Assembly (NCBI GenBank): GCA_913065105.1
Contig: CAJXZZ010000014.1
Span: 1-45,286, forward strand
Direction: 5' to 3'
Source: an uncultured Gammaproteobacteria bacterium
GTDB lineage: Bacteria; Pseudomonadota; Gammaproteobacteria; SZUA-229
Length of the DNA: 45,286 nucleotides
Shown here: positions 9,341-19,117 of the stretch, one piece after another
Layout of the letters: each line of letters opens with the position of its first letter
Numbering within the stretch: position 1 is the first letter of the stretch
Position numbers and translations under genes: made by a program
The notes under the pieces: model-generated
The model's input: the letters and a program-made list of their open reading frames with translations, nothing else
Database searches by the model: none
What the model was told of the DNA's origin: nothing

Positions 9341-10303
9341 TCAATCTTTACTTCTACATACCCGTGATTTGTAGCGTTCACATTCGCCCAGATACATCTC
9401 GGTACTTTTAGGCATTGGCGTACGTGCACGGGTGATAAATGCGATAAGCCTGACGCCCGCTTTAAGCATATGCTTAACATCCAGTATATCAACCCGCGTT
9501 TCAACATCATGGCTGTCGCTATCTTGTGGTGCGAAACTCGTCACCTCCTCACCGGCCACCACGAAATCTGACCAGACATCGAAAACATCATCATCCGTGC
9601 GTAATGTTTCACATTTTCGTTTGGCCATTTTCGCATAGTTTAAAATTAGCTGGTCAAGCCCGGGGAAACGTGGGTCATTCTTAATACACCTGGCCATATA
9701 ATCAGCCGTTTGATCGATATTTTTCATCGTCATCGCGATCTTGAGGTATCGACCTTCGTAGAAATCCTCAATTGGCATGATAAAAGCCTTGAAGGGTTCG
9801 CCCCAGAGTTCATCAATACCTTCATCACCATTACGATGTTTAACCAGCTTGCCAAACTCCAGTGCTTCGCGAAGATGTAGGCCACAGGTATGCATCAGAT
9901 CATTGCCAGGCAGTATCTCAACACCACTGGCTTCCAGATCAACAAGGTGGGTAAAGATGTCGGCAGCACGATTAAACAAAGCACCGGCGAGCATCGCACC
10001 CTTTACACGTTTTTTTCTAGGATCGTTTTCTGCTTCGTAAGCGGCGCGGACATCATCGAGCAACTTTCCCGGGATATTGATGCCGTGTTCCATATGGTTG
10101 AACAAACGACGAGTCAATGACTGGATCAGGTATTTCTTTGCCGAGAGATTATCCACTGGCGGTTCGTAGCATTTTATCCAGTAACCCTCGTAATAGACGC
10201 TTGTAACGCCATTGATCTTCTTACGAAAGCCATTTTCTATAGTCTCTTTCATTTTACATTGATACTCTTTATTACTGGTACGGCCTACTTGAATCCAATC
10301 CAT
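9341..10303 (-). CDS. Hypothetical protein, mainly alpha-helical
   Basis: A 320-residue soluble protein that I do not recognise. It has no signal peptide and no long hydrophobic segment. The sequence alternates charged helices, with an Ala-rich stretch around residues 105-125 (KGAMLAGALFNRAADIF) and a basic, cysteine-bearing C-terminus. The start at 10303 is uncertain. A later Met (MKETIE, about 51 bases downstream) is an alternative. It is convergent with dinB, their ends being about 50 bp apart. Codon use resembles its neighbours, so it is probably a native conserved gene. Confidence 0.75.
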   Translation of the reverse strand: MDWIQVGRTSNKEYQCKMKETIENGFRKKINGVTSVYYEGYWIKCYEPPVDNLSAKKYLIQSLTRRLFNHMEHGINIPGKLLDDVRAAYEAENDPRKKRVKGAMLAGALFNRAADIFTHLVDLEASGVEILPGNDLMHTCGLHLREALEFGKLVKHRNGDEGIDELWGEPFKAFIMPIEDFYEGRYLKIAMTMKNIDQTADYMARCIKNDPRFPGLDQLILNYAKMAKRKCETLRTDDDVFDVWSDFVVAGEEVTSFAPQDSDSHDVETRVDILDVKHMLKAGVRLIAFITRARTPMPKSTEMYLGECERYKSRVCRSKD

Positions 10304-10419
10304 TAAGAATAATAACTGAAACTTTCAGCATTCTGATTCGGGAAATATCTGCTAGCGTTTAAAGGATACTCGCCCCACCTGTTTTCATGCCGTGATCTAT
10401 GTCATTTTAAATCACCATA

Positions 10420-10908
10420 TTAGACATTTTTCTGCATTTTATAATCATCCATTTCAAAACCATTACCAATATTCTGGACGATACTGCCCTGTGTTTCAAA
10501 GCCAAGTTTCTTATACATCTCAATCGTAGCTGAATTATTTTTGTTTACTGTCAGTGAGATTATTTTTAACCCTTTTTCAAAAGCCAGTTTTTCAAGAAAG
10601 TCTATCGCCTCTCTCCCGTAGCCCTTGCCACGCTCAGCTGATGCAATATAAAGCTTACTTAAAAATAATTTATTTTCTTTAGGTAACACAGCCATATAAC
10701 CAATATAGTCATCGTTACTTTTAATTAAATAATACAAAAAACCATTTCCTATCTGTTCGACAATAGCCTTTTTCGATTGGAATCTTTCCAGCATATAATC
10801 GACCTGCGCTTTTCCGATAATAGCAATGAAGTGTTCATTCCATATCTCATGAGCAAGATCTACAATGATTTCTATTTGATCTTCACCTGATACTTTTTCT
10901 ATAAACAT
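10420..10908 (-). CDS. GNAT-family N-acetyltransferase
   Basis: A compact 162-residue GNAT domain. The acetyl-CoA binding motif A is visible as LYIASAERGKGYGREAIDFL (RGKGYG pyrophosphate loop). It is followed by the typical LTVNKNNSATIEMYKKLGF motif B and a C-terminal strand ending in MQKNV. These enzymes move an acetyl group from acetyl-CoA to an amine of a small molecule or protein. The substrate cannot be read from the sequence. It is followed, 111 bp before the hypothetical gene at 10303, by a short AT-rich gap. Confidence 0.88.
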   Translation of the reverse strand: MFIEKVSGEDQIEIIVDLAHEIWNEHFIAIIGKAQVDYMLERFQSKKAIVEQIGNGFLYYLIKSNDDYIGYMAVLPKENKLFLSKLYIASAERGKGYGREAIDFLEKLAFEKGLKIISLTVNKNNSATIEMYKKLGFETQGSIVQNIGNGFEMDDYKMQKNV

Positions 10909-10964
10909 TTCGTCTTTATCTAACTACGAATACGATTCAAGAGACAGTGAAATCACCCCCTTGT

Positions 10965-11663
10965 TTAATCCAGCTCTATGTTTCCGTTAACCGTTACGCT
11001 TACTGTTTGCTCGCCTGCAGAAATAGCCGGTGCACTTGCCTCTGCCTCCATAGCCATGGCCCGCATCTTATATTGCGGACGAACGCCGATTGCGCCTGAG
11101 CTGGATATATTGATATCGACTATCTTATAATTTTTACGGCCCAGCTTTTTAACGACCTGCTGTGCGCGATTTTCAAAAGCGTCCAGAGCCTTGTCGATGA
11201 GTTTTTCATCCTGCTGGTTTCTACTACCTGGTGAAATCGTAAACTGTATAGATTGTAAAGCTAAATCGCTCTGCAGTTTACCTAGCACATCACTCATTAA
11301 TGTCATGTCCTGACTTTCCAGGCGCAAGCTCTGGCTCACTCGCCAGCCCTTAATTTTATTACTGCTATAGATCGGGTTGCTGGAATAGGTGTTAGTCTGG
11401 TGCTTAATTTCAGGATGTTTTTTTACCAGATCAAGTGCAAGACGAATTCGTTTATTTACGATACTCGAGAGTTCAGCAGCCTGACTCCCCTCTTCCTGTG
11501 CGTACACGGTTGCTACCATGGTATCGTTTTCAAGCTGTGCGGTTTCACTGACGCTTAAGTGGATACGGTCATAATGGGTTTCGTTATCATGTGCCAGTAC
11601 ATTATTGATGCCAAGACTAAATAGCAGCAAGAATGCGCTGAGTGTATGGGTTAATTTAAGCAT
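10965..11663 (-). CDS. Periplasmic SIMPL (DUF541) domain protein
   Basis: A signal peptide (residues 1-24, ending NVLA) precedes a SIMPL domain. It begins IHLSVSETAQLENDTM and includes the typical ATVYAQEEG, LRLESQDM and QFTISPG segments. It ends with the VSVTVNGNIEL strand characteristic of this family. SIMPL proteins are exported or outer-membrane-associated in bacteria. Some relatives affect oxidative stress tolerance, but no enzymatic role is established. Length (232 residues) is normal. It is divergent from the lipoprotein-like gene at 11879, across about 215 bp. Confidence 0.88.
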   Translation of the reverse strand: MLKLTHTLSAFLLLFSLGINNVLAHDNETHYDRIHLSVSETAQLENDTMVATVYAQEEGSQAAELSSIVNKRIRLALDLVKKHPEIKHQTNTYSSNPIYSSNKIKGWRVSQSLRLESQDMTLMSDVLGKLQSDLALQSIQFTISPGSRNQQDEKLIDKALDAFENRAQQVVKKLGRKNYKIVDINISSSGAIGVRPQYKMRAMAMEAEASAPAISAGEQTVSVTVNGNIELD

Positions 11664-11878
11664 GTTTATTCTCTCTGGATTTGTGGTTTTTAAACAAACA
11701 GAAAAATCTCTGTCGTTTCAGACAATCGGTTAATTCTAACGTTCAAGATTGTTAGTAAAAGCCTCTAACTCTTTCTATTCTATATGATTCTCATTTATTG
11801 CACGCCTCTTTAAGTTACCTTGAATTCTTAAGCTATACTCCGTAAATCTAAAAACATTTAATTTTGATCGGTTATCTC

Positions 11879-12442
11879 ATGGCTCACTTAAAAAAAATCA
11901 GCACGACTTTATCTGTTGCCGCAACAGTACTACTAGAAGCCTGCAGCAGTGGTGGCTCAGACTCTGCATCAGCGCCCGCAGCAGTAGCCAATACTACAGC
12001 ACCGGAACTTGTTGGTACGTGGGCGACTGACTGCGTAGCCACAGCAGTCTCAAATACGACGACACAAGCCTCCGGCGGTGGCGGTGGTGGCAGCGCATCA
12101 GGTGGAGCAGCTTATCGAAATACGGCTGTTTTTACTCAGCAAGGACATGTCGAATATACTACTGAAAGTTATGCAACTTCGGACTGTAACGAAAATAAAT
12201 TGTCTGGTTTTGGCGTTTATAACGCGGTTTATTTCATAGGCGCTGCAGGTTTTGACACTAATGGCGGTAGCGTGACTGAATTCAGCTATAGCGATGCCAG
12301 CTCTACTACATACACTATATTCTATGCTAACCCGGGTGACAGTTTGTACCTGGGCGACGGGACGGTAAGTTCGGCGGGTAATACCGGCGGAAGTACGACT
12401 ACCCGGATCGACACCCTCGGTGAACGGATGCTGAAACAGTAA
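11879..12442 (+). CDS. Putative lipoprotein of unknown function
   Basis: The ATG at 11879 begins MAHLKKIST, a basic start and hydrophobic core running into EACSSGGSD. The cysteine is positioned like a lipobox, but a glutamate occupies the position two residues before it, which is unusual. An in-frame TTG at 11864 is less likely. The mature part has a Gly/Ser-rich linker (SGGGGGGSASGG) and a beta-rich domain beginning ELVGTWATDC with later paired cysteines (DCNENK). The GTW start resembles lipocalin-like or DUF-type lipoproteins, but no family can be assigned. It stands alone. Confidence 0.7.
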   Translation: MAHLKKISTTLSVAATVLLEACSSGGSDSASAPAAVANTTAPELVGTWATDCVATAVSNTTTQASGGGGGGSASGGAAYRNTAVFTQQGHVEYTTESYATSDCNENKLSGFGVYNAVYFIGAAGFDTNGGSVTEFSYSDASSTTYTIFYANPGDSLYLGDGTVSSAGNTGGSTTTRIDTLGERMLKQ

Positions 12443-12881
12443 TAATTATTTAATAGGTTTCAGAGAACAACACACCCTAACCTGTAATAAATATAAAATT
12501 AAAAGGCTGTTGTCTGCCGAAGGTTTGCTTAAAATATTACCCGCTAGCTTTAATTTCTTATCCAGCTCTCAAACCTTTAGATTCTATTTCTCTGATTTAT
12601 TGATCGATACCTTTTTGTCTCCCCTGGGCAATCAACTTTACCTGTTGTTTGGTTTACTCAGGCCCTTGCGTACCTCGCGCGTAAGTCATATTACTTGAGG
12701 GTATTAACGGGGCACGTATTTTTTATCCATGCAACCGCTTGCTACACATAAAATCAGGCAGACTGCGTCCTTGATGCAAAACTGAACTTTCCCTATTATT
12801 ATGCAAATCAGTAAGAGTCTTTTATAATCGCGGTCTGGACTTCCCCATTATTTTCTATTATTTAAAGCGTAAATATCAAAT
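12443..12881. other. Intergenic region with no convincing gene
   Basis: About 440 bp separate the lipoprotein gene from fabV. One open frame (12510-12698, starting TTG, 62 codons) can be read, but it has no ribosome binding site and an unconvincing composition. The right end holds a probable fabV promoter. Confidence 0.5.
12800..12828 (+). promoter_or_regulatory. Candidate sigma-70 promoter for fabV
   Basis: A perfect TATAAT at 12823-12828 lies 17 bases after a weak -35-like TATGCA at 12800. This would give a leader of about 45 bases before the fabV ATG. The assignment rests on the -10 box and position only. Confidence 0.35.
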
Positions 12882-14078
12882 ATGATTATCAAACCAAAAA
12901 CTCGCGGTTTTATCTGTACGACAACGCACCCAACGGGCTGCGAAGCCAATATTAAAGAACAGATAGCACGCGTCAAAGCCGATGGCGCTGTAGTAAACGG
13001 CCCTAAGAAGGTTCTAGTGATTGGCGCATCGACCGGTTATGGCCTGGCGTCACGTATTACCGCCGCCTTTGGTTCAGGCGCAGCCACCCTGGGGGTATTT
13101 CTGGAAAAACCAGCCACTGAGAAAAAGCCCGGTTCTGCCGGCTGGTATAACTCAGGTGCATTCGAAAAAGCTGCACACGCAGAAGGTCTTTATGCAAAAA
13201 GCATCAATGGCGATGCTTTCTCCAACGAGATGCGCGCTAAAGCCATCGAAATGATTAAGGCTGACTTAGGCCAGGTTGACCTGGTCGTTTACTCACTGGC
13301 CTCACCGGTACGCAAACTGCCAGACAGCGGTGAAGTCATTCGCTCAGTATTAAAACCTATCGGCGACACTTACAAAGCTACTGCTGTCGATACCAGCAAA
13401 GATATCCTTATCGATGCTGAAATTGAGCCGGCAACAGAAGAAGAGATACAGAACACTGTTACTGTGATGGGTGGTGAAGACTGGGAATTATGGATGCGCG
13501 CATTGAAAGCTTCTGGGGTATTAGCCGATGGCGTTAAAACAGTGTCATACAGTTACATCGGCACCGATATTACCTGGCCTATCTACTGGCACGGCGCACT
13601 TGGCAAAGCCAAAGAAGATATGGATCGTACAGCAGGTCTTTTGCGAGAATCACTCGCTGACATTAATGGCACCGCGAATGTGGCCGTCCTTAAGAGCGTG
13701 GTCACACAGGCATCCGCTGCCATACCGGTAATGCCTTTATACATCGCAATCGGCTTTAAGGTAATGAAAGAACTGGGTATTCACGAAGGTTGCATCGAGC
13801 AGATAAATCGCATGTTTCGTACCCAGTTATATAAAGATAACGGCGCAGACCTGGATGATGCTGCACGTATCCGTATGGATGACTGGGAACTGCGTGACGA
13901 TGTGCAAAACAGGGTCAAAGAACTCTGGCCGCAGGTAAACAATGAGAATCTTTTCGAAATCACCGATTACCAGGGATACAAAAATGAATTTTTAAAACTG
14001 TTCGGTTTTGGTATTGATGGTATTGATTATGATGCGGATGTGGATACGTTAATTGGCTTTGAGCCCGCTACGATTTAA
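12882..14078 (+). CDS. fabV: Trans-2-enoyl-ACP/CoA reductase FabV
   Basis: A full-length FabV (398 residues). It has the start [17 protein letters not shown] and the NADH-binding loop [13 protein letters not shown]. The active-site Tyr235-x8-Lys244 pattern is in [10 protein letters not shown], at the residue numbers usual for the family, distinguishing it from the shorter FabI (YxxxxxxK). It reduces the enoyl thioester in the last step of fatty-acid elongation. FabV enzymes are generally triclosan-tolerant. The gene is convergent with trpB across a 139-bp gap containing a REP-like palindrome. No other fatty-acid genes flank it. Confidence 0.97.
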   Translation: MIIKPKTRGFICTTTHPTGCEANIKEQIARVKADGAVVNGPKKVLVIGASTGYGLASRITAAFGSGAATLGVFLEKPATEKKPGSAGWYNSGAFEKAAHAEGLYAKSINGDAFSNEMRAKAIEMIKADLGQVDLVVYSLASPVRKLPDSGEVIRSVLKPIGDTYKATAVDTSKDILIDAEIEPATEEEIQNTVTVMGGEDWELWMRALKASGVLADGVKTVSYSYIGTDITWPIYWHGALGKAKEDMDRTAGLLRESLADINGTANVAVLKSVVTQASAAIPVMPLYIAIGFKVMKELGIHEGCIEQINRMFRTQLYKDNGADLDDAARIRMDDWELRDDVQNRVKELWPQVNNENLFEITDYQGYKNEFLKLFGFGIDGIDYDADVDTLIGFEPATI

Positions 14079-14136
14079 GCGAACGATTTAAATAACAAAG
14101 AAACAGGTGACTGCCCCACCGAGGAGTGGACAATGT

Positions 14137-14185
14137 GTAGGTCTGATTAGCATAGCGTAATCGGAAGCATGCTAATCGGACCTAT
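14137..14185. repeat. REP-like imperfect palindrome between fabV and trpB
   Basis: The arms TAGGTCTGATTAGCAT and GCTAATCGGACCTA are nearly complementary (two or three mismatches) around a roughly 15-bp loop. The sequence resembles the GTAGGTCGGATTAGCG-type repetitive extragenic palindrome known from several proteobacteria. It lies between two convergent genes and could act as a bidirectional terminator or mRNA stabiliser. Confidence 0.55.
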
Positions 14186-14217
14186 GTACTGACTTTTCTC
14201 GTCAGATCACACTTCCG

Positions 14218-15417
14218 TTACAGCGATAAATAATCCGCTACAAAGTCTGCATCTTTGTCGCCACGCCCTGACAGGTTAACCAGTATGGTTTTATCGGGCG
14301 ACATATCTTTTGCAATTTTCATGGCGTGAGCAATAGCGTGCGCACTTTCTAGCGCAGGAATAATACCTTCCAGACGAGAAAGCTGCATAAAGGCATCCAG
14401 GCATTCTTTATCATCAATGGCTTCATATTCAACGCGTTTGATATCTTTTAGATAACAATGCTGCGGACCTACACCGGGATAATCCAGCCCTGATGCGATC
14501 GAATAAACTGGCAACGGGTTACCCTCTTTATCCTGCAGGTTATAACATTCAAATCCATGGATCGCGCCTTTCGTTCCCAGCGTTAGTGTTGCTGCATGCT
14601 GATCAGTATCCAGCCCTTTTCCTGCCGGTTCGACACCGATCATCTTTACAGATTCATCATCGATAAATGCGGTAAACAAACCCATCGCATTAGAACCGCC
14701 ACCAACGCAGGCCATCAGCACATCGGGCAGCTTGTTTTCTTTAGCCAGAAACTGTTCACGTGCTTCCCTGCCAACGATGCTCTGAAAATCACGCACGATC
14801 TTTGGAAACGGATGTGGGCCAACAACCGAACCTATTGCATAAAAATAATTTACCGGATCTTTTAGATATTCTTCAAATGCACTATCAACCGCATCTTTGA
14901 GTGTTTTGGTGCCGCGTGATACAGCAACCAGTTTACAGCCTAAAATTTTCATCTTAGTCACATTAGGGTGTTCTTTTTCAATATCGATCTCACCCATGTG
15001 AATTTCACACTCGATACCAAGTAATGCACAGGCGGTTGCTAAGGCCACGCCATGTTGACCGGCACCGGTTTCGGCCAATACTTTTGTTTTACCCATATGT
15101 TTGGCTAATAGTGCTTCACCGATACAGTGATTTATTTTGTGTGCTCCGGTATGATTCAGATCTTCGCGCTTTAAAAATATGCGCGCACCACCCGCATGTT
15201 CGGTTAAACGCCTGGCGAAATAGATAGGGCTGGGACGGCCGACATAATCAGTATAAAGCTCCTGTAATTCTTTTTGAAAAGCCTCTGTCTGAATGACTTC
15301 TTTATACGCTGCATCAATTTCATTCATGATAGCAATGAGTGGCGGTGGAATTATCTGCCCACCGTATTCACCAAAGTAACCTTGCTCATCCGGCATTGCT
15401 AAACGTGTTTCAGTCAT
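14218..15417 (-). CDS. trpB: Tryptophan synthase beta chain
   Basis: A TrpB-type PLP enzyme of 399 residues. The PLP lysine is Lys94 in [10 protein letters not shown]. The catalytic glutamate is Glu116 in [10 protein letters not shown]. The phosphate-binding loop reads GGGSNAMG, and the C-terminal NLSGRGDKD segment is intact. It condenses indole with serine to make tryptophan. TrpA (which would supply indole) and TrpF are not adjacent. The neighbours are mqo upstream (166 bp) and convergent fabV. It may be the only trpB in a split pathway or a second, indole-salvaging copy. The sequence cannot distinguish these. Confidence 0.95.
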   Translation of the reverse strand: MTETRLAMPDEQGYFGEYGGQIIPPPLIAIMNEIDAAYKEVIQTEAFQKELQELYTDYVGRPSPIYFARRLTEHAGGARIFLKREDLNHTGAHKINHCIGEALLAKHMGKTKVLAETGAGQHGVALATACALLGIECEIHMGEIDIEKEHPNVTKMKILGCKLVAVSRGTKTLKDAVDSAFEEYLKDPVNYFYAIGSVVGPHPFPKIVRDFQSIVGREAREQFLAKENKLPDVLMACVGGGSNAMGLFTAFIDDESVKMIGVEPAGKGLDTDQHAATLTLGTKGAIHGFECYNLQDKEGNPLPVYSIASGLDYPGVGPQHCYLKDIKRVEYEAIDDKECLDAFMQLSRLEGIIPALESAHAIAHAMKIAKDMSPDKTILVNLSGRGDKDADFVADYLSL

Positions 15418-15583
15418 TGTTACAACCTCTGATTTATTTAATTAGAAACTTAAAACCTTCCAGATATTAACACCATTACTACATATGCAAAAACACCTAT
15501 GCTCACTATAATGGATGGGTGCTTCTGACTCCACAGAATTTTTAATATATACCATTGGCCTACAGACTCACCTAATCGCATCC

Positions 15584-16990
15584 TCAGGCGGCATCATCAC
15601 CACTGATAACGATGCCGGAAAAATCATCTGCATCATGTTTGTTGTCATTAACAAGTAGATCTTTCTGCAACGCGATTTCATCGATGTTTGCGCCGAGATG
15701 TTTTGCAATCGTGCGCAGATCAATTTCTGCATTTTCCAGGCAGGATGTGCCGCCGGGTGACGGTGTCATATTGAAGATACTGCCAATACCGGTGTCGATT
15801 TTAGCTTCGCCCATGAGCAGTTTGCAGTGATCTTTATCGATAAGCTGTGGGCGTATGCCACCGACCCGATGAGCGAATTTTAAATCCCCCAGTTTCAGCG
15901 AAGGCACAATTTTCCGTACTTCTTTTAAGAACAGCCATTTGCGGATTAATGGAACCTCAAACAGCATATTTTTAAACATGTAGTTACGGATGTCTTTAAC
16001 ACGCAGCAGATCCCATAATACTCTTGCCACTCGCCGGTCGAAGCGAAACACCTGTAGAAAATCTGGCAGGGTCTTAAAGTTATATCGCTCAAGAATGGGC
16101 AACACCAGTGCCGTAGGACCAAACCGGGTTTGACCTGGTACCAGAACGTCCGGATCGCCATGGATAGCAGCAAACGGTAAGGCATCGTTCTGCACGGTAT
16201 AAACCTTACCGTTTAGCACATGTGGAGTGAAGTAATAACTGCCTGCGATAGGCAGCACCGAGTAATGATGTCCGTAACCTAGATCATGCGCCAGTTTAAG
16301 ACTGTGTCCGCCAGCGCATGCCACCAGTGCCCGCGCACGATAACAGATGCCCTGTGTTTCGACGATAAAACCGTCTTTATCAATTCTGATGTGATCGACG
16401 TTTTCATTGTAATGAACATCAACTGTTTTATCTGGGCATTTATCTGCTTCTATCTGCGCCTGGCGAACAAATGAACGCGACAGCGCTTCAAAATTAACTG
16501 CGGTATATTCATCTGTTGAACCCAGAGCAATGATTTCGTCGTCACGGAATTTATCCCCGTTCATCGACACCATGGGTTCAATTTTAGCAATGGATTTTTT
16601 ATCAAGTAATTTTAGATCGGGATAAAAAGGACTAAACGTTTCATACCGTTCTCTAAGTAAGGAACATTCCTGTTCGCCAACGCCCAGCACCATTTTTGGG
16701 AATTTAAATATAATATGATGCGCGTCAGCTTGTGCAACGGCATAGTTGCGCAACATTCTTGCCGCGCGTTGAACTTTCAGCGCTTTATCCAATGTGTAAT
16801 TTGTTTCGATGTCACCACAGTGTAGCGTCTGGCTGTTATTACTAGAAAGCGAGTTAACCCGTGCAGGCGCAGCGTATTTCTCAATCACGCCGATGTGTTT
16901 AATGTCGGAGTATTTAGTGCTCAGATAAAGTAACGCGCTACCGGATACACCGGCGCCTACAATTAACAGGTCATACTGGTTGCTTGCCAT
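15584..16990 (-). CDS. mqo: Malate:quinone oxidoreductase-like FAD enzyme
   Basis: The N-terminus has the Rossmann FAD motif VGAGVSGSALLYL, followed by SSNNSQTLHCGDIETNY, a segment typical of Mqo. Other family-like parts are RALVACAGGHSL, HGDPDVL and the C-terminal FNMTPSPGGTSCLENA. Mqo is a peripheral membrane enzyme that oxidises malate to oxaloacetate and passes electrons to quinone. The length of 468 residues is slightly short for Mqo. A related FAD-dependent 2-hydroxyacid oxidase such as LhgO is a less likely alternative. It is upstream of trpB on the same strand. Confidence 0.82.
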   Translation of the reverse strand: MASNQYDLLIVGAGVSGSALLYLSTKYSDIKHIGVIEKYAAPARVNSLSSNNSQTLHCGDIETNYTLDKALKVQRAARMLRNYAVAQADAHHIIFKFPKMVLGVGEQECSLLRERYETFSPFYPDLKLLDKKSIAKIEPMVSMNGDKFRDDEIIALGSTDEYTAVNFEALSRSFVRQAQIEADKCPDKTVDVHYNENVDHIRIDKDGFIVETQGICYRARALVACAGGHSLKLAHDLGYGHHYSVLPIAGSYYFTPHVLNGKVYTVQNDALPFAAIHGDPDVLVPGQTRFGPTALVLPILERYNFKTLPDFLQVFRFDRRVARVLWDLLRVKDIRNYMFKNMLFEVPLIRKWLFLKEVRKIVPSLKLGDLKFAHRVGGIRPQLIDKDHCKLLMGEAKIDTGIGSIFNMTPSPGGTSCLENAEIDLRTIAKHLGANIDEIALQKDLLVNDNKHDADDFSGIVISGDDAA

Positions 16991-17231
16991 ACTATTCTCT
17001 AAATATTGATATGAAACAAAACTTGATTTTATTCTAACCTATCTTACGCTGTATGCGACTCCATCTTCCTTATACAGTGTAAATTGTGTTTGCTTCAAAC
17101 TATATTCAATTGCCTCAATAAAATTAATAAACAGTTACAAACAGACCCATCTATTTAAAAAATTAAAAACATCCGTTTATTTTTACGTTAATGCCATTAA
17201 AATTCCTTCAATTGATTAGTTGCCATTTGTT

Positions 17232-17261
17232 TTTACAGTGCTATTATCAATATTGTATTAT
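17232..17261 (+). promoter_or_regulatory. Candidate sigma-70 promoter for the histone-like gene
   Basis: TTTACA at 17232-17237 and TATTAT at 17256-17261 are separated by 18 bases, in an AT-rich stretch directly upstream of a strong GAGG ribosome binding site and the ATG at 17287. Confidence 0.4.
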
Positions 17262-17286
17262 TTTATTAATTAACTCTGAGGATATT

Positions 17287-17733
17287 ATGGCTAAAGCAAA
17301 ACCCGTTATTAAAGCTGCCGCACTTCATAAAACGCTCGACACGCATTCAGAAACACTGAACAAAGCAAGTAGTCATGCATCTACTGCTGTCACTAAAAAA
17401 ATAGCTGAAGCTAAAAAGTTGTTGACAGAAGTTAAACGTCAAACCAAGAAAAAAGCAACATTATCTAAACGAATCAAAACAGCCTCAACAAGACTCAAAA
17501 AAGATGCGAATGCTGCAAACAAAAAAGCCGCGGCTGCTGTCACTAAAGAATATAACGCTATCAAATCTGCACTGGATAAATCACGCGCCCACAAAGCGTT
17601 AGTAGCGATGGAGCTGTCAGCGTTAAAAGCTGCTACAAAACGACTGGATGCATATACCAAGGCCGTTGCTGCAGCAGATAAGAAACTTAACAAACCTGTA
17701 AAGAAAAAGAAAAGAAGAACAACAGCTAAATAA
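17287..17733 (+). CDS. Lys/Ala-rich histone H1-like (AlgP-type) protein
   Basis: A basic 148-residue protein dominated by lysine, alanine and threonine. It has a long predicted helix or coiled coil (residues 40-130) and a very basic tail, KKKKRRTTAK. I chose the ATG at 17287 because GAGG lies about six bases before it. A longer frame upstream (from 17191) adds an implausible hydrophobic leader. Similar proteins (AlgP/AlgR3, histone H1-like) bind DNA nonspecifically and can influence nucleoid structure. The repeats here are irregular, unlike the KPAA repeats of AlgP. A strong terminator follows, suggesting a highly expressed single gene. Confidence 0.8.
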   Translation: MAKAKPVIKAAALHKTLDTHSETLNKASSHASTAVTKKIAEAKKLLTEVKRQTKKKATLSKRIKTASTRLKKDANAANKKAAAAVTKEYNAIKSALDKSRAHKALVAMELSALKAATKRLDAYTKAVAAADKKLNKPVKKKKRRTTAK

Positions 17734-17757
17734 GTTTATTGTTACAAGAATATTTTT

Positions 17758-17792
17758 ATAAAAACCCTTTCCAGCTGGAAAGGGTTTTTATA
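17758..17792 (+). terminator. Rho-independent terminator
   Basis: A perfect palindrome, AAAAACCCTTTCC-AGCT-GGAAAGGGTTTTT, with a GC-containing stem flanked by A and T tracts. It starts about 25 bp after the histone-like gene. The symmetrical A/T tracts would allow termination in both directions. Confidence 0.9.
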
Positions 17793-17964
17793 CTTGAAAT
17801 TAATATTTTTAACCACACATAGTATTCGACCAGATTTCAATTTTTCCTACCTTTTTATTTATCCCTTTTGTTTGAAATCGTTGGCGTGCAACATGACAAT
17901 GGTTATACCTGGATTCGTTAAACGCTGTCATTTTTTTATTAACATGTTGTCCTGAGGAAAAGCC

Positions 17965-18972
17965 ATGAACCCTAAACATATCATCTGTTATGTAATATTA
18001 CTGTCTGCATCCTTCGGCAGCTGGGCTAGCGAAATTGATACACCCTATAGCGCATCAAGCCTTGAGATGAAATTGCACAAAGTTGAAGGCGCTCCGGTTT
18101 ATTATGTTATTGGCCTCTCAGGTGTACCGGATGCGGCAAACGAGGGCCATACCTCCAACGCCGGGTTTGTGGTCACCGATGCTGGCGTTGTGGTGTTTGA
18201 TGCACTGGGTACACCCGCGCTCGGTTATCGTCTGTTGCAACGTATACGTGAAGTTACCGACCAGCCGATTAAACGCGTTATTGTCAGTCACTACCATGCC
18301 GATCATGTTTATGGGTTACAGGCATTTGAAGAACATGGCGGTGATCCGTCCGTGTGGGCGCAACATCTCGCGCTCGGTTATATCGGCGGAACGACCGACA
18401 GCCAGGGCGAAGACGCAGAGCGAAGACTGGCCCAGCGGCGTGAAGCACTATTTCCCTGGGTGGATGAGCGCACCCACATCGTCGCGCCCGACCACACCTT
18501 CGAGGATGAAATGACGTTCGAGCTTGGTGGTGTCAGCTTCATGTTGAAACACCTGGGCCCGGCACATGCGCCGGCAGACACTATCATGCTGGTCAAGAAT
18601 TATGGTGTGTTGTTCAGCGGTGACGTGATCTATAAAGGCCGAGTGCCTTTCCTGGACAGCCCGGAGACCGATATCAAACGCTGGCTTCGCGGTCTTGAAT
18701 ACCTGGCCGAGATGAAACCTACACCTCGCTATGTTATTCCCGGACATGGCATGCCCTCGGAAGATGTGCGAGAAGCAATCACCACAACCCGTAACTACAT
18801 CGATTTCGTGAGCGATGCTATGCGCAAGGCCGCAGAGGATCTTGTGCCCTTCGATGAGGCCTATGAGGCGACCGACTGGTCGGCTTACAAAGACATGCCT
18901 GCATTCAAGGCCAGTAACCGTGGTAACGCCTATCGCATCTTTCTTGAAATGGAAGCAGACGCATTCAAATAG
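17965..18972 (+). CDS. Periplasmic metallo-beta-lactamase-fold hydrolase
   Basis: A signal peptide (residues 1-21, ending SWA) and a GAGG ribosome binding site mark the start. The mature enzyme has an MBL fold with intact zinc motifs: SHYHADH, GPAHAPAD, FSGDVIYKG and PGHG. The overall arrangement resembles the SoxH/quinoprotein-relay metallohydrolase group, periplasmic zinc hydrolases often linked to thiosulfate or alcohol oxidation. No sox or PQQ genes are nearby, so the substrate is open. GC content is visibly higher than in neighbouring genes (third positions rich in C/G), hinting at a different history. Confidence 0.87.
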   Translation: MNPKHIICYVILLSASFGSWASEIDTPYSASSLEMKLHKVEGAPVYYVIGLSGVPDAANEGHTSNAGFVVTDAGVVVFDALGTPALGYRLLQRIREVTDQPIKRVIVSHYHADHVYGLQAFEEHGGDPSVWAQHLALGYIGGTTDSQGEDAERRLAQRREALFPWVDERTHIVAPDHTFEDEMTFELGGVSFMLKHLGPAHAPADTIMLVKNYGVLFSGDVIYKGRVPFLDSPETDIKRWLRGLEYLAEMKPTPRYVIPGHGMPSEDVREAITTTRNYIDFVSDAMRKAAEDLVPFDEAYEATDWSAYKDMPAFKASNRGNAYRIFLEMEADAFK

Positions 18973-19117
18973 GGCCTCGAATAAAAGACGAGTCTATAAA
19001 AAGGCATGATCACGCCAACCTTTAATTTATTACCGGGCCATATTTAGGGATAAAAATAGCAGAAAAAATAACACCCAATGAATTATAGGTATCTGTTACT
19101 TTAGCACTCTGCTTTTA

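Noticed and set aside
12510-12698. 62-codon frame before fabV
   Set aside because: It starts with TTG, has no ribosome binding site and an unlikely composition.
17191-17286. Upstream extension of the histone-like gene
   Set aside because: It would add a hydrophobic, cysteine-rich leader through the promoter region. The internal ATG has a strong ribosome binding site.
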